From a virus, in the IMG/VR virus record IMGVR_UViG_3300042356_000788, positions 1 to 23,467 of that record: a DNA stretch of 23,467 bases; one strand, 5' to 3'. Numbering within the stretch: position 1 is the stretch's first letter; every line of letters begins with the position of its first letter. This document shows, in pieces, positions 13,338 to 20,065 of the stretch. The notes beneath the pieces were generated by a model, which searched no databases, had not been told where the DNA came from, and was given only the letters and a program-made list of their open reading frames with translations. The position numbers and the translations under genes are program-made.

Positions 13338-15484
13338 ATTGGAAAGAAGTTCCTGGATTCTTTGATTCTGATTTAGTTTATAAATTAGCAGTAAATAAGT
13401 TTTCGGATGATTCAACTTTTGTTGAAATTGGTTCCTGGATGGGTAAGTCTGCATCTTGTTTAGGGCAACTTATTAAGGAATCTAAAAAGAATATCAAGGT
13501 ATTTGCCGTAGATACTTTTGAAGGTAGTGAAGAGCATACTGAAATAGTAAATGATATAAGAAATAATTCAACTTCATTATTAGAAATATTTCAAAGAAAT
13601 ATGTCTCTATGTGAAGTTGATGATATTGTTTCTCCAATTCAAGGAAGAAGTTTAGATATTGCATCACAATTTGATGATGAAAGTATTGACTTTATTTTTA
13701 TAGATGCATCTCACGATTATGAAAATGTTTTAGCAGACATTACTGCTTGGTATCCAAAACTTAAACCAGGTGGATTAATTGCTGGTGATGATTATGCTCT
13801 CTGTTGGAGTGGGGTTATTCAAGCAGTTGATGAGTATTTTAAAAATAAGACTACATTTTTTCTAAATGGGAATTTGAATTATGATTATTCTCAAAGAATT
13901 TTTCACTGGTGTAACTTTAAACCAAAACCCGAGGAGACTAAAATGAATGTAACTTTATATGCTATCGCTAAAAATGAAGAGAGAAATATTGAGAAGTTCA
14001 TTAAAAACTCAAAAAGATTTTCTCATACAGTAGTAGTTGATACTGGAAGCACTGATAATACAGTTTCATTACTTAAAGACGCTGGAATTGAAGTTTATGA
14101 GCATTCACAATCTAAAAAGGAATTTGATTTTTCGGTAGCAAGAAATCAGGCACTTTCTTATGTAAAAACTGACTGGGCATTTTCAATTGATTTTAATGAA
14201 GATATTCAAGACTTATTTTTAGAAGGATTGAATATGATTGAGAATGAACTCACATCCTTTAAACATTTGAGATTTGATGATATTGGTGAAGAAGAACCAC
14301 AACAATCAAATGAAGTTCATACAAGATTTCATCGCACCAAGAATTATAAGTGGGTAAATGCAGTTCACGAAATGCCTGTGTTTGTTTCTAGTGAAGAGTT
14401 TGAAAATGAAGTTCATATAGAAACTTCTATTAAGATTACAAAAAAGATTAATCGTTCAGTCTCAAAGGAACTATTTTACTTTGATATTTGTGAAAGAGAA
14501 TATCAAAAAGACAAAACTAACTGGTATTATATTTGGTTTATTTTCAATCACTATTTTAATGTTGGAAATCATCAAAAGGCACTTGAGTTTGGTCAAGAAT
14601 ATTTAAATGTATCCAAATCATACTTTGATACTTTTAGAATTATTGCTTTCATTAAGTGTAGTATTTGCCTCATACAACTTCAAGATACTCCAAAAGGAGC
14701 AAACTATGCTTTTCACGCAGTAAGTGAAGCAATGAATCTAGGAGAACCTTATCTCTCTCAAGCATTTTCATATCTCACTGAACTCTCTAAAAAATTAAAC
14801 AATCCAAATATTACTGTCTTTGCTACAGCATTTAATCAAAATACATTACTATCTGCAGAAAGGCATAAAGCAATTGATAACTTATTTTTAACTAATCTTG
14901 ATGATATTCCATCAACCTGTTGGACTGGACATCGTAGATTTGCTGAATGGATTGTAAGTTATCTAAAACCAGAAGTAACTGTTGATTTAGGTGTTGATTG
15001 GGGGTTCTCAACCTTTTGCTTTGCTATGCCTAGAATTGGTCAAGTATATGGAATTGATAATTTTATGGGTGATGACTTTACAGGACTTACTGGAGGACAT
15101 AATTATGATTATGTTCTGACGAAAAGAGAGAAACTTTTTATGGACGAAAATGTGACTTTTATTAAAGGAGATTTTAATGAAATTGCAGAAACCTGGAATA
15201 AGAAGATTAATATTCTTCATATTGATGGAAGTCACAAATACGAAGATGTTAAGAATGATTTTGAAACTTGGAGTAAGTTCTTAAGTGATGATGGAGTAAT
15301 TCTTTTACACGATACTTGTGTAGAAAGTGCCTTTGGTAATGAATATGGAGTCAAGAGATTTTTTGATGAAATTGACCTTCCAAAATGTACTTTTACTCAC
15401 ACCTATGGTCTTGGAGTAGTATCAAAAAATCAACAGTTAATTAAATTAATTCAAAATAATTTTGATTTATCAAGACCTTTATGA
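13334..15484 (+). CDS. Methyltransferase-GT2-methyltransferase fusion protein, 716 aa
   Basis: ATG 13334 overlaps the previous stop (ATGA); the in-frame TTG at 13319 lacks a ribosome-binding site. Residues about 1-198 are a class I SAM methyltransferase of the Methyltransf_24 type (V-E-I-G-S-W at 30-35, F-I-D-A-S-H-D-Y at 122-129, P-G-G-L-I-A-G-D-D-Y at 145-154). Residues about 204-345 are a GT2-like domain (A-K-N-E-E near 212, D-T-G-S-T-D-N-T at 236-243). At the DxD site it reads D-F-N-E-D (286-290), with Asn in place of the second Asp. A helical, TPR-like spacer spans about 380-490. Residues about 536-716 are a second methyltransferase (V-D-L-G-V-D-W-G at 550-557, H-I-D-G-S-H-K-Y at 629-636, G-V-I-L-L-H-D at 654-660). 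The first methyltransferase is paralogous to the N-terminus of the 940-aa protein. Likely substrates are glycans or sugar nucleotides (inference). Confidence 0.75.
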   Translation: MNWKEVPGFFDSDLVYKLAVNKFSDDSTFVEIGSWMGKSASCLGQLIKESKKNIKVFAVDTFEGSEEHTEIVNDIRNNSTSLLEIFQRNMSLCEVDDIVSPIQGRSLDIASQFDDESIDFIFIDASHDYENVLADITAWYPKLKPGGLIAGDDYALCWSGVIQAVDEYFKNKTTFFLNGNLNYDYSQRIFHWCNFKPKPEETKMNVTLYAIAKNEERNIEKFIKNSKRFSHTVVVDTGSTDNTVSLLKDAGIEVYEHSQSKKEFDFSVARNQALSYVKTDWAFSIDFNEDIQDLFLEGLNMIENELTSFKHLRFDDIGEEEPQQSNEVHTRFHRTKNYKWVNAVHEMPVFVSSEEFENEVHIETSIKITKKINRSVSKELFYFDICEREYQKDKTNWYYIWFIFNHYFNVGNHQKALEFGQEYLNVSKSYFDTFRIIAFIKCSICLIQLQDTPKGANYAFHAVSEAMNLGEPYLSQAFSYLTELSKKLNNPNITVFATAFNQNTLLSAERHKAIDNLFLTNLDDIPSTCWTGHRRFAEWIVSYLKPEVTVDLGVDWGFSTFCFAMPRIGQVYGIDNFMGDDFTGLTGGHNYDYVLTKREKLFMDENVTFIKGDFNEIAETWNKKINILHIDGSHKYEDVKNDFETWSKFLSDDGVILLHDTCVESAFGNEYGVKRFFDEIDLPKCTFTHTYGLGVVSKNQQLIKLIQNNFDLSRPL
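13931..13936 (+). promoter_or_regulatory. Internal Shine-Dalgarno in front of in-frame Met204 of the fusion gene
   Basis: GAGGAG stands six bases before an in-frame ATG at 13943, exactly where the GT2 domain starts (M-N-V-T-L-Y-A-I-A-K-N-E-E). It could allow separate translation of a GT2-methyltransferase product or be the relic of a gene joined by loss of a stop. Confidence 0.5.
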
Positions 15485-16260
15485 ATTATGTGTTTGAAAC
15501 TGGATTATGGGAAACTGACTTTTTGTTAAATGAAATATTACCAAAAGGAAATGTTGAATATGTAAATACCTCAAATTTAGAAAATACTCAATCTAAATGT
15601 GAGGTTTTTGCTTTTTCTTGTAGAGTTCATAATTTTTCAAATATAAAATCTACGATACAAAGACTTAGACCAAAGATTATTATTATGCTGTCTGATGAAT
15701 TTTATCAAGATAATAATTCAATCTACAATGAACTTGGAAATGAATGTGAATTATTTTTAAGACAATATCATCATCCAGAATATAAATATACTTCAAATAC
15801 TTTACACATACCTCTTGGTTATACAAATGGTTGTAAAGTTTTTGAAGAAGATAAAAATTTAAAATGGTCTTTTTTTGGTTCAATTAAAACGGATAGAGTG
15901 GAAATGATAAGTAAGTTTCGTCAAATTACACCTTATATGATTGGAGACTCATTATCAAAAGAACTAATGTGTAAAGTATATTCTCAATCTACTTTTGTTC
16001 CTTGTGGTCGTGGTAATTCTTCTCTGGATTGTTTTCGTCTTTATGAGGCATCAATGAATGGAGCAATTCCTATTGTAGTTGGAATACAAAAAGAAATAGA
16101 AAATACTTTCAAATATGAAGACAATCCTCCTTGGATTTTTGCCGAAACTTGGAGTGATGTATTAAATACTCTAGATAGTAAAGTAAGTTCTCAAGATGTA
16201 AGGAAATGGTGGAGTAATAGAATACTTAAAATTAAAAATAAAGTTCAAGAGGTTTTATGA
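15481..16260 (+). CDS. Exostosin-like (GT47-type) glycosyltransferase, 259 aa
   Basis: ATGA overlap at 15481-15484. The C-terminal half has the exostosin-type signature F-V-P-C-G-R-G-N-S-S at 172-181, followed by C-F-R-L-Y-E-A at 184-190 and G-A-I-P-I-V-V at 194-200, where the R and E contact the nucleotide-sugar in GT-B enzymes. W-S-F-F-G-S at 129-134 marks the start of the C-terminal Rossmann half. The N-terminal half is divergent. No membrane segment, so it is cytosolic, unlike eukaryotic exostosins. It closes the coupled unit that began with the sulfotransferase. Sugar and acceptor unknown. Confidence 0.7.
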   Translation: MNYVFETGLWETDFLLNEILPKGNVEYVNTSNLENTQSKCEVFAFSCRVHNFSNIKSTIQRLRPKIIIMLSDEFYQDNNSIYNELGNECELFLRQYHHPEYKYTSNTLHIPLGYTNGCKVFEEDKNLKWSFFGSIKTDRVEMISKFRQITPYMIGDSLSKELMCKVYSQSTFVPCGRGNSSLDCFRLYEASMNGAIPIVVGIQKEIENTFKYEDNPPWIFAETWSDVLNTLDSKVSSQDVRKWWSNRILKIKNKVQEVL

Positions 16261-16293
16261 GAATTAAAAAAATATTATTATGAGTCTTCATAA

Positions 16294-16656
16294 ATGAAAA
16301 TAAACATTCAAACATCAGTCGGTGAACTATTAGATAAGATTACTATTCTCCAAATCAAGTCAGAACATTCATCTAGTAGTTTCATTACCCAAGAACTAAA
16401 TGATCTTATTGAAATTGCAAAAAATCATCAGGTATATCTTTCGTCATATTTACAAAAACTTAAAGAAGTCAATCAAAAACTATGGAAGATTGAAGATGAT
16501 TTAAGAAAATTAGAAAGAACTAAAGATTTTTCTTCTCATTTTATTGAACTTGCAAGAAGTGTTTATCGAACTAATGATGAACGAGCAAGAATCAAAAAAG
16601 AAATTAATGAACTCACTCACTCATTTTATAAAGAAATTAAGATTCATAAAATTTGA
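16294..16656 (+). CDS. DUF6165-like coiled-coil protein, 120 aa
   Basis: The N-terminal S-V-G-E-L-L-D-K-I-T-I-L-Q-I-K-S-E signature matches what I recall as the DUF6165 family, small proteins often found in or near lipopolysaccharide and glycan gene clusters of bacteria. Residues 20-115 are helical with heptad-like hydrophobic spacing (L-K-E-V-N-Q-K-L-W-K-I-E-D-D-L-R-K-L). No enzymatic motif. Start ATG 16294, 33 bases after the exostosin gene. The stop at 16654-16656 merges into a late-promoter-like GATAAATA box. Role unknown; association with sugar-transfer genes suggests a scaffold or accessory function. Confidence 0.65.
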   Translation: MKINIQTSVGELLDKITILQIKSEHSSSSFITQELNDLIEIAKNHQVYLSSYLQKLKEVNQKLWKIEDDLRKLERTKDFSSHFIELARSVYRTNDERARIKKEINELTHSFYKEIKIHKI

Positions 16657-16662
16657 TAAATA
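16655..16662 (+). promoter_or_regulatory. Candidate T4-like late promoter (GATAAATA)
   Basis: The box matches the NATAAATA late-promoter consensus known for T4-like cyanophages and overlaps the previous stop codon. The start of the first LamG gene lies 27 bases further on, leaving room for a short leader with its AGGTGA ribosome site. Support is motif plus position only. Confidence 0.4.
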
Positions 16663-16676
16663 CTCTCATAAGAAAC

Positions 16677-16682
16677 AGGTGA
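16677..16682 (+). promoter_or_regulatory. Shine-Dalgarno site deciding a TTG start
   Basis: AGGTGA, seven bases before the TTG at 16690. No ATG exists in this frame before the conserved LamG core, so TTG is the most likely start. Confidence 0.55.
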
Positions 16683-16689
16683 AATAAAG

Positions 16690-17382
16690 TTGGCGATAAA
16701 TTACAATCCAAAAATAATAACAGATAATCTCGTTCTTTGTTTAGACGCAGCAAATCCAAAGTCTTATCCAGGGTCTGGAACCACTTGGACTGATTTGAGT
16801 GGTCGTGGTAATACTGGAACTCTTGTGAATGGGGTTGGATATTCTAGTGCTAATAAGGGTTCTTTGGTTTTTGATGGGGTTGATGATTATGTTACATATA
16901 ATCTTGCTAATCCTTATGCTGAAACAGTTATAGTGTGGGCAAAATCTGTCACTACAACTTGGAATAAGGATGGTTGGATTTCTTCTTCTAGACAGGCAAA
17001 TGGACATATCATACATCCAAATAATTATTATGGTGCAACTAGAGATATAGAGTTTTATGTTTTAAGTTCTTCTGTAACATTTACCCAGATTGGTAGGATT
17101 ACTACTTTATCTGATATAACAATTCCTCATATGTATGTTTACACTACAAATGGTAGCAACGAGCATAAAGTATATATTGACGGAACTCTTATGATTACTA
17201 ACACCACATCAATTACAAGAACAACAACACCTTCTCCAGTATCCACTTGGATTGGAAGTGATCAACAAGGAGGTAGAAATGGGCAAGGGAATGTTTATAA
17301 TTATTTTAGATACAACAGAGCACTCTCCGCAGCAGAAGTCAAACAAAACTATAATGCAACCAAGTCCCGCTATGGTCTTTGA
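16690..17382 (+). CDS. LamG-like (concanavalin-fold) fibre protein 1, 230 aa
   Basis: TTG start with AGGTGA ribosome site. The core L-V-L-C-L-D-A-A-N at 14-22, T-W-T-D-L-S-G at 32-38, G-T-L-V-N-G-V-G-Y at 43-51 and V-F-D-G-V-D-D-Y at 60-67 is typical of LamG/concanavalin-like jelly-roll domains in cyanophage structural proteins. The end Y-N-R-A-L-S-A-A-E-V-K-Q-N-Y near 208-221 is the characteristic closing strand and helix. These domains bind carbohydrate or protein; here they likely serve in host adhesion or as head or tail decoration. First of three paralogues in tandem. No signal peptide or membrane segment. Confidence 0.8.
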   Translation: MAINYNPKIITDNLVLCLDAANPKSYPGSGTTWTDLSGRGNTGTLVNGVGYSSANKGSLVFDGVDDYVTYNLANPYAETVIVWAKSVTTTWNKDGWISSSRQANGHIIHPNNYYGATRDIEFYVLSSSVTFTQIGRITTLSDITIPHMYVYTTNGSNEHKVYIDGTLMITNTTSITRTTTPSPVSTWIGSDQQGGRNGQGNVYNYFRYNRALSAAEVKQNYNATKSRYGL

Positions 17383-17407
17383 ATATAAAAAGAAGAGGAA
17401 ATAAAAA

Positions 17408-18148
17408 ATGTTAATGCACGGAGCAAAAGAACCACTGGGAGTAACATCAGGATTAGTCTTATATCTTGATGCGGCAAATGCAAGGTCTTATCCAAAATCT
17501 GGACTGACTTGGTTTGATAGAAGTGGTAATGGAAATAATGGAACTCTTGTGAATGGAGTGGGATATAGTGGAAGCAATTATGGGTCTTTTGTTTTTGATG
17601 GGGTTGATGATTATACTTCATTAACTAATCCCTCAACTATTCGCAACCAAAATTTTACTTTATCTGTTTGGGTTAATCCCGCAGTTCAAACTCTTGCACT
17701 TGTTTCAATGATAGATTTTGATCACGCCACTACTAGTTTTAATCAGGGATGGGTGTTACAATCTGAAGATGCAACTACAAACAGATATTTTTATCTTGCT
17801 TGGCACGACGGAGCAACCTTTCAACCTACTGGTGGAGGTGGAATTGGCGCAGGAAAAGGTATTCAAATTACAACTTCAGTTTGGCAAAATATAACTTATG
17901 CCAAAAATGGAACATCGTTATTGGGATATAAAAATGGCATCCAAGTATATACGGGAACTGCTAGTAATGGTAACGTTAATTATATAATCAATAGAGATTT
18001 GTTTATTGCGCAAATTCGTTTTAGTTTTTTTGGTTCACGAATTTTTAAAGGCAACATCTCCAACACCCAAATATACAACAGAGCACTCTCCGCAACAGAA
18101 GTAAAACAAAACTATGATGCTCTTAAAGGACGTTATGGTCTCACATAA
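17408..18148 (+). CDS. LamG-like fibre protein 2, 246 aa
   Basis: ATG start with an AGAGGAA site at 17394-17400. A 14-residue leader (M-L-M-H-G-A-K-E-P) differs from the paralogues. The LamG core follows: L-V-L-Y-L-D-A-A-N-A-R-S-Y, G-N-G-N-N-G-T-L-V-N-G-V-G-Y, F-V-F-D-G-V-D-D-Y, and the closing I-Y-N-R-A-L-S-A-T-E-V-K-Q-N-Y. The D-L-S-G motif of the paralogues reads F-D-R-S-G here. The middle part (about 75-200) diverges strongly from paralogues 1 and 3, as expected of a ligand-specific face. Virion adhesion role inferred. Confidence 0.8.
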   Translation: MLMHGAKEPLGVTSGLVLYLDAANARSYPKSGLTWFDRSGNGNNGTLVNGVGYSGSNYGSFVFDGVDDYTSLTNPSTIRNQNFTLSVWVNPAVQTLALVSMIDFDHATTSFNQGWVLQSEDATTNRYFYLAWHDGATFQPTGGGGIGAGKGIQITTSVWQNITYAKNGTSLLGYKNGIQVYTGTASNGNVNYIINRDLFIAQIRFSFFGSRIFKGNISNTQIYNRALSATEVKQNYDALKGRYGLT

Positions 18149-18151
18149 ATA
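18144..18151 (+). promoter_or_regulatory. Candidate T4-like late promoter (CATAAATA)
   Basis: Full match to NATAAATA, overlapping the TAA stop of the second LamG gene and 14 bases before the start of the 84-aa gene. Confidence 0.4.
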
Positions 18152-18165
18152 TTTAAAAAACTAAT

Positions 18166-18420
18166 ATGTACGACGATAGAAACTTTTGCATCTTTGCAAC
18201 ATCAGAACTCAATCTTATTGATTTCTCACAGGTATTAGAAACTTCCGCCGAGACTGTAAGAAAATCTGTGGATGAAACTTTGACGTTTGTAAAGTGGGAC
18301 GGAGAAACTCCACCACCATCAGTACAGGCACTCACAACCATTCAGGGGTATTACACTTATGAAGAGATTTTAGATATTTTAAACACTCCAGAATGGTCTG
18401 CACCTATGGAGGTAATGTAA
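18166..18420 (+). CDS. Small conserved cyanophage-type protein, 84 aa
   Basis: ATG 18166. The N-terminal part (R-N-F-C-I-F-A-T-S-E-L, I-D-F-S-Q-V-L-E-T-S, T-V-R-K-S-V-D, F-V-K-W-D-G) and the later Y-Y-T-Y-E-E-I-L-D-I-L-N-T-P-E-W are patterns I recognise from small unnamed proteins next to LamG-type structural genes in T4-like cyanophages. No function is known to me. No Cys cluster, signal or membrane segment. The C-terminus overlaps the GGAGGT ribosome site of the next gene, so they are probably translated together. Confidence 0.65.
   Translation: MYDDRNFCIFATSELNLIDFSQVLETSAETVRKSVDETLTFVKWDGETPPPSVQALTTIQGYYTYEEILDILNTPEWSAPMEVM
18408..18413 (+). promoter_or_regulatory. Shine-Dalgarno site deciding a GTG start
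   Basis: GGAGGT inside the end of the 84-aa gene, eight bases before the GTG at 18422. The resulting N-terminus (M-G-V-Y-G-G-V-E-K-N-W) resembles starts of related phage proteins. Confidence 0.6.
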
Positions 18421-18421
18421 G

Positions 18422-19222
18422 GTGGGTGTTTATGGTGGTGTTGAAAAGAACTGGGCAGCACTCACAAACACAGGAAGAACTCACGTTGCAACCAAAGGAG
18501 TAGTTCAGTCTGGATTAGTATTGAATCTGGATGCGGGAGTTTCAAGTTCTTATGGAGGTTCTGGAACGACTTGGACTGATTTGAGTGGTAATGGAAATAA
18601 TGGAACTCTTGTGAATGGTGTGGGTTATAATGCGTCTAATGGTGGTTCTTTGAGTTTTGATGGGGTTGATGATTATGTTACCAATATTGCTCCTAATTTA
18701 ACAACTGCACAAATTGAGGGTTCACTTACGTATGAATATTGGTTAAAAGCAAACTCAACCATATATGCCTCCTATACTGAAAGTCTTTCTGGAACATCAT
18801 ATTATGGAAATAGGTCTGGAAATGGACTATCTGGTGATACTTATTACAATTATAACAATAGTGCCTACGCAGGATATCAGTTTTGTTTTGGAACTAACGG
18901 ATTTGTAGTAGGAGTACATAACAATAATTTTGCCCCAACAATATTGGTGAATTATACTAGTTATCCAAATATATGCCATTTAGTTGTAATCAAAACTACA
19001 AATGGATTTTCATATTATATTAATGGTATCTTTATACGAAGTTCTTTATCAACAACTAGAATATTTGGAGATAGCCTAACAAGAATAACAGCAGGATTGG
19101 ATACAAACTTTGCTAGATCCTTTAATGGAATAATGTATTCGTACAAATTATACAACAGAGCACTCACAGCATCAGAAATCTCACAAAACTTTTTGGCGAT
19201 GAGAGCACGGTTCGGCATTTAA
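18422..19222 (+). CDS. LamG-like fibre protein 3, 266 aa
   Basis: GTG start one base after the previous stop, with a strong ribosome site. A longer leader (residues 1-28, W-A-A-L-T-N-T-G-R-T-H-V) precedes the LamG core: G-L-V-L-N-L-D-A-G-V, T-W-T-D-L-S-G-N-G-N-N-G-T-L, S-F-D-G-V-D-D-Y, and the closing L-Y-N-R-A-L-T-A-S-E-I-S-Q-N-F. Third member of the tandem set; the central loops (about 90-220, rich in Y, N, S) are unique to it. Probable carbohydrate-binding virion protein. Followed by 150 bases without a secure gene. Confidence 0.8.
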   Translation: MGVYGGVEKNWAALTNTGRTHVATKGVVQSGLVLNLDAGVSSSYGGSGTTWTDLSGNGNNGTLVNGVGYNASNGGSLSFDGVDDYVTNIAPNLTTAQIEGSLTYEYWLKANSTIYASYTESLSGTSYYGNRSGNGLSGDTYYNYNNSAYAGYQFCFGTNGFVVGVHNNNFAPTILVNYTSYPNICHLVVIKTTNGFSYYINGIFIRSSLSTTRIFGDSLTRITAGLDTNFARSFNGIMYSYKLYNRALTASEISQNFLAMRARFGI

Positions 19223-19233
19223 TCCCTCTCACC

Positions 19234-19395
19234 TTGACGAATACGCTTGATACTTTAAGTGTTTATGTTGCTCAAGAAGTACCAGGAGCAATTGGAATTA
19301 TTTGGGGTCCAGGAAGATCACAAGCATATGAGACGTATAATAAATACATTCAAGAACAGATTATGAGCATATATGAAATATCATATCATAGATAA
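19234..19395 (+). other. Doubtful short reading frame, possible gene remnant
   Basis: Between the third LamG gene and the oxygenase gene lies a 150-base gap (19223-19372). One frame is open through it, from 19123 inside the LamG gene to the TAA at 19393-19395. From a TTG at 19234 it would give 53 residues (T-L-D-T-L-S-V-Y-V-A-Q-E, then I-I-W-G-P-G-R-S-Q-A-Y). There is no ribosome-binding site and no ATG, and it overlaps the oxygenase start by 23 bases. The composition looks protein-like, so it may be the worn end of a lost gene. I do not count it as a secure CDS. Confidence 0.25.
19339..19346 (+). promoter_or_regulatory. Candidate T4-like late promoter (AATAAATA)
   Basis: Full match to NATAAATA in the 150-base gap, 26 bases before the ATG at 19373. 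Spacing is close to that of the box before the first LamG gene (27 bases). Confidence 0.4.
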
Positions 19396-20065
19396 TTTTT
19401 TTGATATTGAAAGAGCAAAAAGAATAGAACAAGAATTTCCAGAATATAATTGCCCAGCGTGGTTTGAATATAACAACCAACTGGAAGTTAAAAGATCTTG
19501 TAATAACTGGTATTATTTTGGACCAGAAACTTATAAAACTTTTGCATATTTAAATTCTCCAGAGTTTATTGAAAAACTCAAAGAAATAACAGGAATAAAA
19601 ACACTATACCCTGATATTGGATTGCATGGTGGTGGGTTACATTTACTTGGAAAAAATGGTAAATTAAATGTCCATCTAGATTATTCAATTCATCCTAAAT
19701 TAAAACTTCAAAGAAAATTAAATCTTATCATTTATACAACTCAAAATTGGAATGTAGAATGGGGTGGTAATCTTGAATTTTGGTCTCATAATAATTTAAT
19801 AAATAAACCGGATGAAAAGATAGTTACAGTAGATAATATCTTTAATCGTGCAGTTTTATTTGATACAACTCACAATTCCTGGCACGGATTTGCAACTCCA
19901 ATGACTTGTCCAGAAGGAGTTTATAGAAAGAGTCTGGCAGTTTATTATCTTACTGATCCACCAGAAGGAACTGACCCAAGACCCAGAGCACTTTATGCCC
20001 CATCAAAAGGGCAAGAACTGAATCAAGAAATTTTAAAACTTATTGAGGAAAGAGCTAAGTTATGA
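19373..20065 (+). CDS. 2OG-Fe(II) oxygenase, prolyl-hydroxylase-like, 230 aa
   Basis: The double-stranded beta-helix motif set is intact: H101-L-D103 for iron, distal H171 in N-S-W-H-G-F, and R185 (or K186) in R-K-S-L-A-V-Y-Y for 2-oxoglutarate. W-G-G-N-L-E-F-W at 130-137 is the usual strand between them. The opening Y-H-I-I-D-N-F-F is typical of the P4H/SM-20-like group common in T4-like cyanophages. The enzyme would hydroxylate a protein or small-molecule substrate using Fe(II), O2 and 2-oxoglutarate; the substrate is unknown. ATG 19373 has only a weak ribosome site. It ends in an ATGA overlap with the giant fusion gene, which carries a second 2OG-type domain. Confidence 0.85.
   Translation: MKYHIIDNFFDIERAKRIEQEFPEYNCPAWFEYNNQLEVKRSCNNWYYFGPETYKTFAYLNSPEFIEKLKEITGIKTLYPDIGLHGGGLHLLGKNGKLNVHLDYSIHPKLKLQRKLNLIIYTTQNWNVEWGGNLEFWSHNNLINKPDEKIVTVDNIFNRAVLFDTTHNSWHGFATPMTCPEGVYRKSLAVYYLTDPPEGTDPRPRALYAPSKGQELNQEILKLIEERAKL

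Noticed and set aside
16257-16293. Tiny frames between the exostosin-like and DUF6165-like genes
   Set aside because: Only eight and five codons long; read as spacer.
2925-20065. Prolyl hydroxylase acting on the collagen-like rod
   Set aside because: The repeat has no Pro or Lys, so the usual collagen hydroxylation sites are missing; the oxygenase must have another substrate.
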